This document shows, piece by piece, positions 20,791-31,512 of a stretch of 64,000 nt of DNA (positions within the stretch are counted from its first letter, which is position 1; each line of letters opens with the position of its first letter). This stretch comes from Tilletiopsis washingtonensis (Eukaryota; Basidiomycota; Exobasidiomycetes; Entylomatales). The position numbers and the translations under genes are program-made. The DNA lies in NCBI RefSeq assembly GCF_003144115.1, contig NW_020312004.1, positions 242,269 to 306,268 on the forward strand, written 5' to 3'. The notes under the pieces are model-generated. The model did not search any database and was not told the origin of the DNA. It saw nothing but the letters and a program-made list of their open reading frames with translations.

Positions 20791-23089
20791 ATGCAGGAGC
20801 AACGTCCTCATCGCATAGACGTCGTCGTGCGCCTGCCCTTCGACTGGCCCGAGTCTCAACGGCGCTGGCACTGGCTGCAGCTCCTACAGCACGTCGAGGC
20901 ACCGCGGCAGTTCTCACTCTCCGCCATGATCAAGGCCAAGCACATCGCCGAGGGACCTTACGCCGTCATCAGCCCCTCGTACATGCTGCAGCGCTTAGCG
21001 CAGCGCTGGGAGCTGGCCGACCTGGTCGAATGGACAGTGACGATGTGGGGGTGAGTCCTCGTTGCGCGTGTCGCAGCGCGGGCTTGCACGATAGAGTGTG
21101 GCTGGCTCGCACTGGCTGCGTGACACTTGCTCTGCTCGTGATGCCGCGTCACCGCTGACTCCCGGAGTCCCCCCTTAGTGCGCATCTCACAGCACTGCCA
21201 TTGCCGCGGCCGTTCGAGTTTCGTGACGGAGAGGACGAGCGAAGCACATGCTTCTCTGCCGGACTCGCATGCGCCGGCGACTACAAGCTGTTCCTCGGGC
21301 ACACCGTCTTTCGCCCGCGTGGAGAAGCGCGCCATCTGAGTCCGAAGGACGACTCTGCTGTCCCGCGGCCGATTGAGATCGACGAGACCGGCTCGTGCTG
21401 CTTCGCGTGGCAAGCACTGCCCGATGCAGGCGCGACGAAGGACGGTGGCTCGCTCGCCGCTGCAGACGCCTCGCTGCTTTCCCTCAGCTCGAGTCTTGCA
21501 GAGACGGGTCAGCACTGGTGGCGCACGTGGACGGAACGCGACGACGCTGACCGTCCCAGCATCATCAAGGCCGAACCCATGACCGTCCTCCTTGTCGACT
21601 TCTCGCTCAGCGACCGATGTGGCTACGTCTCGCACTTGGCTGCATTGCCATCGCGCGCGTCTTTCAGCGAGAGCATCGTCTCGCTTGAATGCAAAGCGAG
21701 TCGTGCGGCCGCGCCAAGTGGCACCTTGACAGCAGAGGCCAGCAAAAGAAAGCAACAAGTATGTCAGGTTGTGGCTCGAATGCGGACTAGAGCGCCACCT
21801 AGAACAGAGAGGATCGCGCCTTGCCGCCTTCATACTGTGGGTCTGATCGACGCTGACCCTCTTTCCCGTGTCGCAGTCACGCACGAGACGCTCCGAGCTT
21901 CTGGCATTGATGCCAGCGAAAGCGTGCGCTCTCGCCGGGTGTCATCAACTCGCCTTCTGCGATGGCGCTCACATCGTGGATCTGGCATCAGCTGCAAGTC
22001 TCGAGGCCATCCGTGCGGCATGGCTGCGCTGCTGGCAAGCAATTTACCGGGCGTCTGGAGGGCAAGTGCGCGCAATCAGCCAGGGCGAGCTACTGGCCGA
22101 CGCCATGCTGCGCATCGGACTGTGCGATGGTGAGTCGGCTTGTCAGACTCTCGTGCGGCGGATACACCACATGTGTGGAGTGGCCATCACAGCCGAGCCC
22201 GGCTCGCCTGTCGGTGTCCGGGGCTGACTCGCTCGTGCTCTACAGTTCGTCTAGGCGCCCGCATCACCTCTACGAACGCCGGAGCATCGAGCGCTCACGC
22301 AGTCTGCAATATGCTCCTGCTGAACGCGATTGCGCATCGGGCGTACGACTACGGTGTCTGGCTCATCTCGCCGAACGGAGACACCTGGCAGGTACAAGAC
22401 GAAGGCGGTGACCTGCATGACCTCCTGCGGATGTTACCGCCTGATACTGCGGAGGCGTCCCACACGCCAATCCAAGCCCACGGACACGCGTACCCGATGC
22501 GCCTGAAACTGACTCCCGCAGGCAATGGGTTCGACAGACTGCCGCAGATCCATCTCGCCACCTTGGCTCGTCTCTTCGCGCAGTTCGTGCCGACCGACAC
22601 CAAGGGCGTCATCCGGGACCGCCTCGGCATGACGGCTCCTCTGCCGGACGCATCTACGCCTGGCGAGCCCGGCAGTGAGCCTATGCCTGCGCCATCGCGC
22701 AGCATGGGAAGTGCCGAGCGCTCTGCTGCGCCGTCATGCCTGACGAGCGTCGACAGAGGGTCGCCTGGACCTCGTGCGAACAAGATCCACGCGGAGGACC
22801 TCGCCAACAGGTAAGGCTTGCTCTCGTGTTCTGCCTTCACTGAACTCACGTTTTTGTACGCAGCGTCACATCCGACGACGACATCGCAGGTCCCGCCTCT
22901 CGTGACAGCGGCAGCGAAGCGTCTCAGTCGTCCTTTAACGCATTCCTCGCCTCCGAGCAGGCTGACGAAGAGCGGAGGAGGGGCTTGCAGAAGGACCGCG
23001 CTTTGGGCATGCGATGGCTCGCGGTCGCATTCACGGCCGCTGCCACCGACCTCGAGAGATTGACATCGGAGGGCACGAGTGCTGCATGA
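20791..23089 (+). CDS. Hypothetical 627-aa protein, no recognised domain
   Basis: Exons 20791-21050, 21179-21758, 21877-22129, 22246-22810 and 22864-23089 join in frame into 627 aa, and all junctions use GT-AG with GTGAGT, GTATGT or GTAAGG donors. I do not recognise the family. Visible features: an N-terminus with RLPFDWPESQRRWHW and PYAVISPSYMLQRLAQRWELADLVEW, which looks folded; a central part with several Cys and Trp (HWWRTWTERD); a helical stretch rich in Ala/Leu around the third exon; GVWLISPNGDTWQVQDEGGDL in the fourth exon; then a Ser/Pro/Asp-rich linker and a short helical C-terminus. No signal peptide or membrane segment is seen. Consistent splice phases over five exons argue that it is real. 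ATG 20791 is the first in-frame Met. Confidence 0.7.
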
Positions 23090-25757
23090 TGCGCCGTCCT
23101 CACAACCTGTACGTGCGCTGCGAGAGCAGTGGAGACGTCTCTCCTGGCTGACGCACTTCCTCTAGCCCCATCTCAGTACGCTGCGCATCTTGCTCCTCGC
23201 GCTGTCTGCTCATCCGTCCGCGTCGCCATTCATCAGCCCTCTCGCTCCAACGGCGCGTACGTCGAGCCAGCTTCGCATCGAGATGATACCAACCATCCTA
23301 ACCCATCGCGTCACCACCAATCGTCCAATCACATGTTCTCATCGCGCGGAACGTGAGATTTTGGTGTGTGCGAGGCCTGACTGCTGCGACAGAGCATGAG
23401 CAGCGACCGTCGGAGGCTGACCTGCTTACACGAGCTGCGAGAGCGGAGAAGGACGCCCTTGTGGTTGCCTCCTAGATCAACTCGGTCAGGCGTGCTTGGG
23501 TGCCCGACTCCTTTGTGCCGACGCGCCGGGTGTCCGTCAGTGTCCAAGGGCCCCAGTGCGCCTCGAGAGCGTAGAGCAGGGATGCAGGCAGACCCTAGCC
23601 AGCGTTCGAGGCGCCACGGGTGCCCCCGTGGCACCACGTTATGCGCCCGGCGGTCCGCGACGCCAAGGGCCGCGGCGGGAAGCATGCCAAGGCCGGCCGT
23701 ACCGCTCCTGCGGGCACTTCAGCTTGGGCGGCTCGTCGGTCCATGGTGCGAGGCCTCAGCCGCATCAGACGCAGCGCAGAGCGCTTGCGTCGTCGTCGTC
23801 GCCGCAGCGAAGACAGTTGCCGCACGCCGGCTTCTGCGCCGCTCCATGTATGGCAGGGCCCCTCCCGCTTGGCAGGAGGTGGGAGCCACGCGAGACCGGA
23901 GGCATGGTTCGAGGCGCCCAGACCTTGCGCGCTCTGCAAGCCGCGGCACACACCGCACGCCGCTGCACGCGCGACGCCCGGGAGAGTTTGCCAGCGCTGC
24001 ACCGCCAAGCCACGCGGCGGCCCCTATCTGTTCCCGCACGCCGCTGCGCTTTCACCGAGCGCCGCAGCGCCGCCCTCGAGCCTCCATCACCCTCGCCCTC
24101 GCGCGCTTGCGACAGCCCTCTTGCCATCAGGCATGACATTGATGGTGCGCTGCTGCGGCCGATGCGCAGGCCGACAGCGGGCTCGCATCGCTGCGCTGCC
24201 GGCGTAGAGTTGGAGTCAGGCACCGAGGCGCTAGCGCGCAGGACGGGTCTGCGCTGATCGACGGCGTGCGTGCCGGCCAAGGCTGTGCTGCTGCCGCGCT
24301 GCAGGCTGCGGCGTGAGGTGCCGCGGCTGGACGTCGGCGGGGAGCAAAGTTCCCGCTGGTGCGCGGCCGGGCACCAGAGCAGCGCTGCAGTCTGGCCTGC
24401 TCCGCCGTGACCCTGGCGCCTCGCGCCTGATCGTGCGCAGCTTCTGTCCGAGGTGCGCGGACGCGGCGGCGCTCTCGTCTGGGCCCGCGCCGCCGCATCA
24501 CGTCCCGATGGCAGCCGCCACCGCCAGCTCGGGTCGTCTGACCTCGTCTCGCGGAGCCTGCGGGGCGCCTGACGGCTCGCTGGTGGCGCCGCACGGCCAG
24601 CGCGACGACGACGAGCAGCGAGCTTGCTCGGCCCACCCGTGCACTCTAGAGTCGGCCAGAGTACAGGGGCGGCGCCGCGTGTGCCAAGCGCAGAGGCTCG
24701 CGCAGAGAGTGCGACGTGACGTACAGTACCAGGCAGCACACAGGCCGCCTGCGCCTAGGGCTGCGGGAGGCGGCCAGCAGCGCGCAGCCCCAGCAGCACC
24801 CTGACGGCACGCCTCGTGTGACGGCTGAGGCTGCGGCGCAGGCGGCAGGCGTGCGGCGGCGTGCCGGCTGCCGCACGCGGGCTGACGCTGATGCGCTGCT
24901 GCGCTGCGGCGCGCCGCCGCGTCTCGGCACCGCCCGGCCGCCGTCGATTTCAGCAGCCGCTGCCGCCGCGCAGAGGGGCGCAGCTCTGCGCCTTGCACCC
25001 CGGCCCGAGGAGGCACTCGAGCAGCACAGCGTCAGCGGCACTGCAGAGCCTCGGCACCGCGCGCGACGCCGCTTGCAGCGCAGAGAGAGGCAGGCCACGC
25101 CGCAATTTCGGCCTGAGAGGCGCGCTCCCGCCTGCGCTCGGCGCCTGCGCCGGGTGACGCACTCGCCTCGTCGATGGCGCTCTGCCTCGCCGGCGCCTGG
25201 CAGACGCAAACGCGGCAGGGCCCAGCCTCAGCTACACCTTCGGGCAGCGCTGGGGCTGCTTCCTCCCTACCACCACCTCGTCCGCCTCGCTCGCCTGTGC
25301 TCCTCGCTGCCTCTCTTCTGTGCCCCTCGCCGCTGCTGCTGCTGCTCGCGTGGCGCTGCGCGGACCCTCGCCGCCGGCCGCATACACGCCGCCCGGCCGA
25401 CCCTGCTCCGGGCAGCACGGGCTCTGCCGCTTCTCAGACGGCAGGCACCCTCGGCACGCTCCTCGCCGGCGGCTCACTGCACGCTGCTTTGAGCTGGACG
25501 CCGCACGCAGCGCCCACGCACGCGCGCCGCTGCAGCAGCACGGCCAACGGCTCCCGCTTGCGCACGCGTCGCCGCCGTCCCGGCACGGCCGCTCAAGCGC
25601 CACACTCGGCTGGCCGCTGCACACGCGTGGACCCAGCGACTCGCCTTGGCAGCCTTGCGTCGGCACAGCCGCGCATCTTGCTTCCCCGCAAGGCGCATCT
25701 GTGTTCCACTTGCACTTCCATCATCCATCGACCCCCGACTCGCCTCACGCCGCCACG
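23090..25757. other. 2.7-kb spacer without a supported gene
   Basis: Much longer than most spacers here. Frames of 200-320 codons exist on both strands but are Arg/Ala/Pro-rich low-complexity translations with no domain. One perfect 8-bp inverted repeat with a 4-nt loop lies at 23613-23632. A less GC-rich stretch at 23280-23370 is probably the end region of the upstream gene. From about 25230 a pyrimidine-rich zone leads to the ATG at 25758, consistent with promoter and leader. No tRNA-like T-loop was found. Confidence 0.5.
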
Positions 25758-27443
25758 ATGCTGAGCGCTCGCTCGTCGGCCTCGTCCACCTCGACGGCAG
25801 CATCCTGCGCCCGCACAGCTCGCCCCTTGCCTCCGCCTCGCCGCAGTGCTCTCGTCTCCATGGCCCTGGCATGGGGCTCGGCAGCCATGGCTTCGGCCGT
25901 GCTGCCCGCTGCACACGCCTCTCCTCTGCCTGTTGCGGGCCTCGCTAGTTCTGCTGCCGCCGCCGTGGCCCGCGTGGCGCGCCGTGGAGCAGCTGCGGCG
26001 CCGGCTACAGCGCGTGCAGCCGGCAGCGCCGCATTGCTCGGACGCAGCCCCATCTCAGAATCCGTCGCTGCGCCATTGCTCGCCAAGCGCCGGCCGTCGC
26101 TGGACTCCTCAAACATGCTGACAATCGGCGGCAAGCTCTCGCTCGACTTTGTCATCCTGCTTGCCGTCGCAATGGGCTTCGCCCTAGTGTGCCTTTTCTA
26201 CGTCTACTCCGCCTCGTGCCTGTCGCCGCGGCGAAAAGGCGGCGTCGTCAGCGCAGACCGAGAGCAGGCCATGCGGCAGCTGCGGCTGCGCGGAGGCGGC
26301 GGCTACGCCACCGACACATCGCCGCGCCGCCTGACCATCGCGCCCGTCGTCGAGGGTGGCGACGGCTCGAGCAGCGAAACGTTCGTCATCATGCGCGCCG
26401 CAGAGACGCGGCCCCCCAGCGAGTTCACGCGCAGCTCGCGGCCCTCCTCGAAGACGAAGCTGCTGCCGAACGGTAGCAGACCGGCAGGCCCGCGCCGCAT
26501 GACGAGCGGACCGCGCCCCACGAGCACTGGCCGCGGCTATAGCGTCAGCAGCATGAGCATCAGCAAGTACGCGCGTCCCTCCTCCGAGGCCGGCAGCGGC
26601 ATGGGAGTCGAGCGGCCTGGCATGCCCAGCCACCCGAGCCTCAACAGCCTGCTCGTGATGCCGGTGATGCCGGGCGCGCGCGGCTACGACGTCGACAGCG
26701 CCGGCAGCAGCTCCAGCACCGTCACGCTCGCCACCGACCGCTCCTGGGAGCGACCCGAGGCTGCAGGGCGCGCAGCGTATCGCGTTGGCACGCGCGCATC
26801 CCGCTACGGCCAGCAGCCGACGCCCATCGTGCGCACCGTCTCTACGCGCGCGCATGCCTTCTCGCCCTCTGCTAGCTCCTCTCTGGGTCGCGGGCAGGAT
26901 CTGCAGCGCATCCGCTCGAACAAGGAGCGCAACAGTCGCATCCACTACCCGCCAGAGTTCGACGGCTCGTCGCCTTCGCTTGACTCGCACCACCCGCTCG
27001 ACCTGCGCCGGCACATCACCGAGCCGGCGCGTGGCGAGTACACGCGGCGCGACAGCACGCTGAGCATCGGCTCCGAGGTGCAGGGCTTCCTCTCGTCCAA
27101 CAGCCGCGACGTCAGCCCGACGATGAGCCCGTCGCTCGGCGGTCCGCCGCTCTCGCTGCCGCACTCCAACTACGGACACGCCTCATCGGGCAACAGCAGC
27201 TCCGGGCACGACTCGCTCGAGTCGCCCTCGGCGCGCCGCACGGCCGTGTACGCCGACATTCCGCTGCGTCCGCAGTACGCGCAGGCCCACGAGTCTGAGG
27301 CGCCGACGAGTGCCGACGGCCTGCTGGCCATGTCCTCGCCGCCGCGGCAGCACTCGACGGACCCAGTCAAGCCGCCCGTGCCGTCGCGGAGCCGTCTGCC
27401 TGCGTTTGCGCGCAGCAACAAGCTCTCAAGGAGCTACGTCTAG
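25758..27443 (+). CDS. Ser/Arg-rich single-pass membrane protein
   Basis: Intronless, 561 aa. After an Ala/Ser/Arg-rich N-terminus with a mildly hydrophobic stretch (about 33-60) there is one clear membrane helix at about residues 130-150 (FVILLAVAMGFALVCLFYV), followed by a basic SPRRKGG stop-transfer stretch. The remaining 400 residues are hydrophilic and disordered (Ser, Pro, Arg, Gly) with many SR/RS and SP sites and end in LSRSYV. By the positive-inside rule the long tail is probably cytoplasmic. The layout recalls fungal plasma-membrane anchors of the Mid2/SKG6 type, but I see no family motif, so no function is assigned. ATG 25758 (CGCCACG before it) is the first Met that keeps the helix and follows a pyrimidine-rich leader. 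Confidence 0.7.
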   Translation: MLSARSSASSTSTAASCARTARPLPPPRRSALVSMALAWGSAAMASAVLPAAHASPLPVAGLASSAAAAVARVARRGAAAAPATARAAGSAALLGRSPISESVAAPLLAKRRPSLDSSNMLTIGGKLSLDFVILLAVAMGFALVCLFYVYSASCLSPRRKGGVVSADREQAMRQLRLRGGGGYATDTSPRRLTIAPVVEGGDGSSSETFVIMRAAETRPPSEFTRSSRPSSKTKLLPNGSRPAGPRRMTSGPRPTSTGRGYSVSSMSISKYARPSSEAGSGMGVERPGMPSHPSLNSLLVMPVMPGARGYDVDSAGSSSSTVTLATDRSWERPEAAGRAAYRVGTRASRYGQQPTPIVRTVSTRAHAFSPSASSSLGRGQDLQRIRSNKERNSRIHYPPEFDGSSPSLDSHHPLDLRRHITEPARGEYTRRDSTLSIGSEVQGFLSSNSRDVSPTMSPSLGGPPLSLPHSNYGHASSGNSSSGHDSLESPSARRTAVYADIPLRPQYAQAHESEAPTSADGLLAMSSPPRQHSTDPVKPPVPSRSRLPAFARSNKLSRSYV

Positions 27444-28539
27444 CTCGGCCTGCACACCATGCTCTCATCTCCTGCCCTGCACACCTCACGACCCTCTCGC
27501 ATCGCCCCGAAACTCTCAACTACCTGCCTCTCTGCACGCTCCTCGCACATACAGCTTCTCTCTCTCCCCCCTCGTCTCGGATGCGTGCGCGCTGCGTCCC
27601 CTTGCGGCGCCCCGACAGCGTCCCTGCGATGCTGGCGTGGGAGCTGATCACAAGATCGCTCCTCCTCGCCGGTCGCGCCTAGAGCCGTCGAGCCTCCTCC
27701 TCCTCCATTCGGTTCGCCTTCACACACCCACGTGGCCTCGTTCCACGCCTCGTCACCCGACACTTACGCACCTCTAACTCATACACTCACACTCACACAC
27801 ACACCTCCACGCGCCGTCGCCGGCTCGTCGCCTGACAGCCGCGCAGCGCGCACAATGAACGCATGCATCTTCTCTCGCCGCGTCTACCTCTGCGGGTCAT
27901 GCTCTGCTGCGGTGTGTGTCGAGGAGCGACCGTTCACCTTGCTCAAGCTCTCTACCAAGACTGATGTCACCCTCCCTTAAAGTCGTCAGGCACGCAGCAC
28001 CACGTGGTGCGCTCCGGCACGGCACTGCGCCTCCGGCTCCGGCATCGGCAGCGTGCGCGTGGACCACGCCGCGTGCGTTTGCGCTGCGGAGCTCCGCGGG
28101 TGGCCGCTAAGCATCGGCAAGATCGCCGCCCGGCACACCCTTGCGAGTGGATGCCCCAAGCCTCGGGTGAGCCGGCGGCATCTCTGGCCCGCCGGTCGAC
28201 GCTGAGGGCCTCTGTCTCGCTCCGCATGCCCGAGCGTAGGCCTTGTGCACGTCGCTGCTCCTCGTGAGGTGACGTCGATCGTTGCACGCCCGTGCTGCCG
28301 TGCAACCTTGTGCCTCGCTGCTCCATGCGCATCTCCACATACGAGCCGCCACGCGGTGGCCATGGCTGCGAGCTCATGGCGCCGGCAGTGCTTGTCCGCG
28401 ACTGACGAAGCGCCGACTGGAGAGGTACTTAAGACGACTCTGGGACGAGCTTCGTCGATGATCACTCATCAGCAACTCATCTCGCCATACGCAACCAAGC
28501 TCTAGACCACCCTCGCCGCCTCACGCAAAGCACATCAAG
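27444..28539. other. Spacer before the secreted barrel protein gene
   Basis: 1.1 kb. It includes CT-rich sequence after the membrane-protein stop (27450-27800), a short CA repeat (about 27781-27808), and a candidate core promoter (TACTTAAG at 28427-28434) about 105 bp before the next ATG. Frames inside look like composition noise. Confidence 0.4.
28427..28434 (+). promoter_or_regulatory. TATA-like block of the secreted protein gene
   Basis: TACTTAAG is one of the few A/T-rich octamers in this GC-rich neighbourhood. It lies about 105 bp upstream of the ATG at 28540, followed by a CA/TC-rich leader (CATCAGCAACTCATCTCG). The role is inferred from position only. Confidence 0.3.
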
Positions 28540-29065
28540 ATGCTCGTTCCCGTCGCCGCTCTCGCCGCCTTCGCCACCGCTGCCTCTGTGGCCGCCGCAC
28601 CTGCCGGTCCTTCGACGACGCCACTTGCCCGGGGCAACCGAGGCAACCACGGCTACGCCACCGTGCGAGACATCGGACAGTACGAGGCGGGGAGTAACTG
28701 GTGTCATGTCTACGCGGAGTCGACGCCCTACCGCGTCGTCCTCTCGAACGACTTCCTGGCCGACACGCCGCCGGCCTTCTGCCGCAACGTCACGGTGCGT
28801 GCAGATCTGAGGCGGCGAAGCGAGATCGCAGCTCATCTTCTCCATCCACGGCAGATGACTGCCACAGAGAACGGCAACTCGTGGCACGGCGTTGTTGTCA
28901 ACGGCTCCAGCGACTACGCTTTCAGTAAGCACGCCTCACAATGCACTTGCCTCAGCGCTCGCTGACGTGTGACCACTAGGCGACATGGGCATCTCGCAGG
29001 CCATCTACGATAAGCTTGGCGTCGACACAGGCGCAGTCGAGATCACCTGGAACGCAATGGCGTAG
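28540..29065 (+). CDS. Small secreted double-psi beta-barrel (RlpA/expansin-like) protein
   Basis: Exons 28540-28794, 28855-28924 and 28980-29065 give 136 aa. Residues 1-20 (MLVPVAALAAFATAASVAAA) form a clear signal peptide. The mature chain shows the compact fungal DPBB pattern: WCHVYAE, RVVLSNDFL, FCRNVT, then after the variable loop SDMGISQAIYDKLGVDTGAVEITW, which matches the DLS-x-AF-x-LG-x-G-V-x-W end of RlpA-like and barwin-like domains. Only two cysteines remain in the mature part, enough for one disulphide. Such proteins act outside the cell, often as cell-wall-binding or plant-interacting factors, and usually lack hydrolase activity. Exon 2 starts at ATGACT because the nearer CACAG acceptor would break the frame. 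Confidence 0.78.
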
Positions 29066-29244
29066 ATTCGTCCGTGTCGTACCACCGTTCCGCCTTCCTA
29101 CCAGCCTCACTTCATATGCTTGTCCGACCTACTACCTAGACATCGATGACGCTTCGCACGAACGTACGCCCATGTCCCGGTTGCCTGAGGATGTGTGAGG
29201 TGTCAGGTTGGATGGCCAGCTCCGCGCAGACGGCACAGCACCAC

Positions 29245-31003
29245 TCACCGCCAGCCGCAGCGCCACTCGCTCGCCCTCGTGTTCTGTCCCAGCGCGCTAT
29301 TGCCGGCGCCCGTGTGCTCCATGAGCATTCGCGACGAGATCACGATGCCGGCATGGCCGCACAGGCTGACTGTTCGGCGGTTTGCATCAGCGAGCGGCGT
29401 TTGACACAGCAGCCTGACAGCACTCACTCTCGCCAGTCAGGCACTGCAGCAGCACCGCGTTCGCCGGCGTCAGTTGCCGCAGATCGTTGCCCGTCGTGTA
29501 CAGGCTGAGCAGCCGCTGCGCCAGAGGCAACATCGAGCGATGCAGAATGAGGCCAGAGCCGCCCGCGCCGATCCAGCCAGCGAGCGGCGTCTCATCCGGC
29601 GGGGTCTGGTGCTTCGACTCGGCAGAGAGACGAAGGTGCGCCGAGGTCTTGCGGTCCTGCTCGAGTGTCGCAACGACGGCCTCCATGCCGCGCCAGCCCC
29701 ACTTGCCGCACAGCGCATAGTCGTCTTCCACCACGAGTGTCCACTCCGAAGCGTCCTTGCGCTGGTGCGACCAGCGCAGCAGCTCTGCGAGGTGGAGGTG
29801 ATGCCGCACGTGGTCGGCCGGGTGCTGATCCTGATCGCGATAGAAGACGACGGACGAGGAGCGGTTGCCCAGTGGCCGCGTGATGTGCTCGTAGTGCGCG
29901 GCAACGCGATCGAACGCAGGGTGCTCCTTCTCGGTGAAGTGCGTGAAGACCGACAGACGAGGCGGCGACGGCAGCACGGACTCGGTCGGGATGATGTCGA
30001 AGTACGACGCGACGGTGCGCTGCAGCAGGTCCGAGGAGATGTCGGAGCCGCGCGGCCGGGGCGCGGTCAGGAGCACAATGTCCAGCAGCGGCCGACCAGC
30101 CGTCGTCGTGGGCCCGACGTCGGCAAGCTTTGGCCGTAAGGCCAGTCGGTCGGCCGTGAAGATCGACACGACGCAGAAGGCCGCCAGATGAGCGAGCAAG
30201 CGGCTGAGGACGATCTTGGTCGATTTGCGCGCGCCTGGCGGAGCGATGATGCTCGGAGTGCGCTGGTGCCGCGACGACGTGGCTGCCTCGTCGTCGCTGG
30301 CTTGCGGCTGCGCGTTGTCGGCAGAGCCCAATAAGCTGTACTTTCCCTGCAGCTGGAAGCGCGACGCCAGCACATTCAGCACACCGAAAATCGCCCCGAC
30401 GACTGCGCCGCAGGCGTAGCTCCACGGCGCGCCCTCGATGAGGCAAAGCAGGCCTGCGACGCCGGCATGCAGCGCCACGACTCGATTCGAGCCTGCCAGA
30501 GGCGTCGAGGCGGCGCTTGGCACTGGCGACGGGTCATTTGGCAGGCGCAGCTGCAGGAAGGTGGCCACGTCGATGGCGACGAGCACTGGTCCCAGCCCCG
30601 CCGTGGCCTCGTACACGGCCGGGTGGCTGAAGAAGAACGGCACCTTCCAGCCAAGTGCCACCGAGGCGAGGGCGAGGAAGCTGCGCAGCGTCACCGTCAG
30701 GATCCAGAGCGCATACACCGTCCAGGGCGCAAGGAGCAGCGGCGCGCGAGGAATAACGATGAGCGCGAGCAGGGCGAGCTGCACGATGCGCGTCACTGCC
30801 GTCAGGAAGGAGCCGGCCGGCAGCACGGGCCCGAGCAGCGCCGCCGCGAACTCGGGCGGCGATGAGAAGAGAATCTGGCGCGGCTCAAACGGCACGCGCA
30901 GCGCCTTGGGCAGCACGAGCCATGCGCCGAAGCTCAGCGCCGCATAGATGAGGGCGCTGGCGTTGACGTCGTAGACGCCCTGCTGCAGTGTCCCGGCCAG
31001 CAT
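29245..31003 (-). CDS. Polytopic membrane protein with glycosyltransferase-like (MGAT4/PGAP4-type) domain
   Basis: Exons 29428-31003 and 29245-29369 give 566 aa. The N-terminal half has several hydrophobic segments (about 12-28, 50-120, 180-210 and 255-278), so it is an integral membrane protein. The C-terminal half looks like a GT-A fold: DIVLLTAPRPRG, ISSDLLQRTVASYFDIIP, a VFYRDQDQ strand, LLRWSHQRKDASEW, then LVVEDDYALCGKWGW with an acidic EDD at about 426-428 that would bind metal and nucleotide sugar, and at the end SLCGHAGIVISSRMLMEHTG, like the H-x-G end of MGAT4- or PGAP4-type transferases. The most similar layout known to me is the GPI-glycan transferase PGAP4, a tentative match. The donor sugar and substrate are unknown. 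The second exon restores the conserved end, which supports the 58-nt intron. Confidence 0.65.
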
Positions 31004-31512
31004 GGCGGCCGGCGAGTGCGACGCTGTGCGGCGTCGTGCGATGCAGCCTGGGTCTGTGCACCGGTCCGCTATGCTTGCTGCGGGTCCCTGGCCATGCGCG
31101 TTGATGTGGTTTGCTGTCAAGAGGCAGCAAGGCGCGTTATCGACTGATTGAGGCGGGACATGCAGGCTGCATGCCTCAAGGCGCGCGCGCAAGGCTTCGC
31201 ACAGCGCCGCCTCGGTGCACGCGCCCGCTCACGTGACGCTGCGCCGCTGAGTGGAGCTGCTCCACAGCCGCCGCGTCGGCGCGGCCCCTCTTCCTCTTCT
31301 CATCCACGACGGCAGCAAGCAGCGCAACACAGGCCAGGCGCAGAGTCGGAGTCAGGGCACTCCTGGATTCGTGCCCCCGCGCAGTGATCTCTGCTCTGCA
31401 GCAGGCCCGCGCCGGACCTGACCAGGCGCCTGGCAGTCTTGCTCACGCCGTCTTCTGATGCTCGCGTAGCGGCTGCCACGACCGTGCCCCACCGGTCAAG
31501 CCGCTGCCCAGC
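31004..31512. promoter_or_regulatory. Divergent region between glycosyltransferase-like gene and CTK3
   Basis: 509 bp between two starts on opposite strands. No recognisable motifs. A frame continues upstream of the chosen transferase start, but the added residues are polar and unlike the hydrophobic start at 31003. Confidence 0.35.

Noticed and set aside
23613-23632. Perfect 8-bp inverted repeat as a bacterial-type terminator or attachment site
   Set aside because: No T-run and a eukaryotic context; GC-rich hairpins are expected by chance here.
23765-24739. 324-codon minus-strand frame in the 2.7-kb spacer
   Set aside because: Composition is typical noise and overlapping frames of similar length exist on the other strand.
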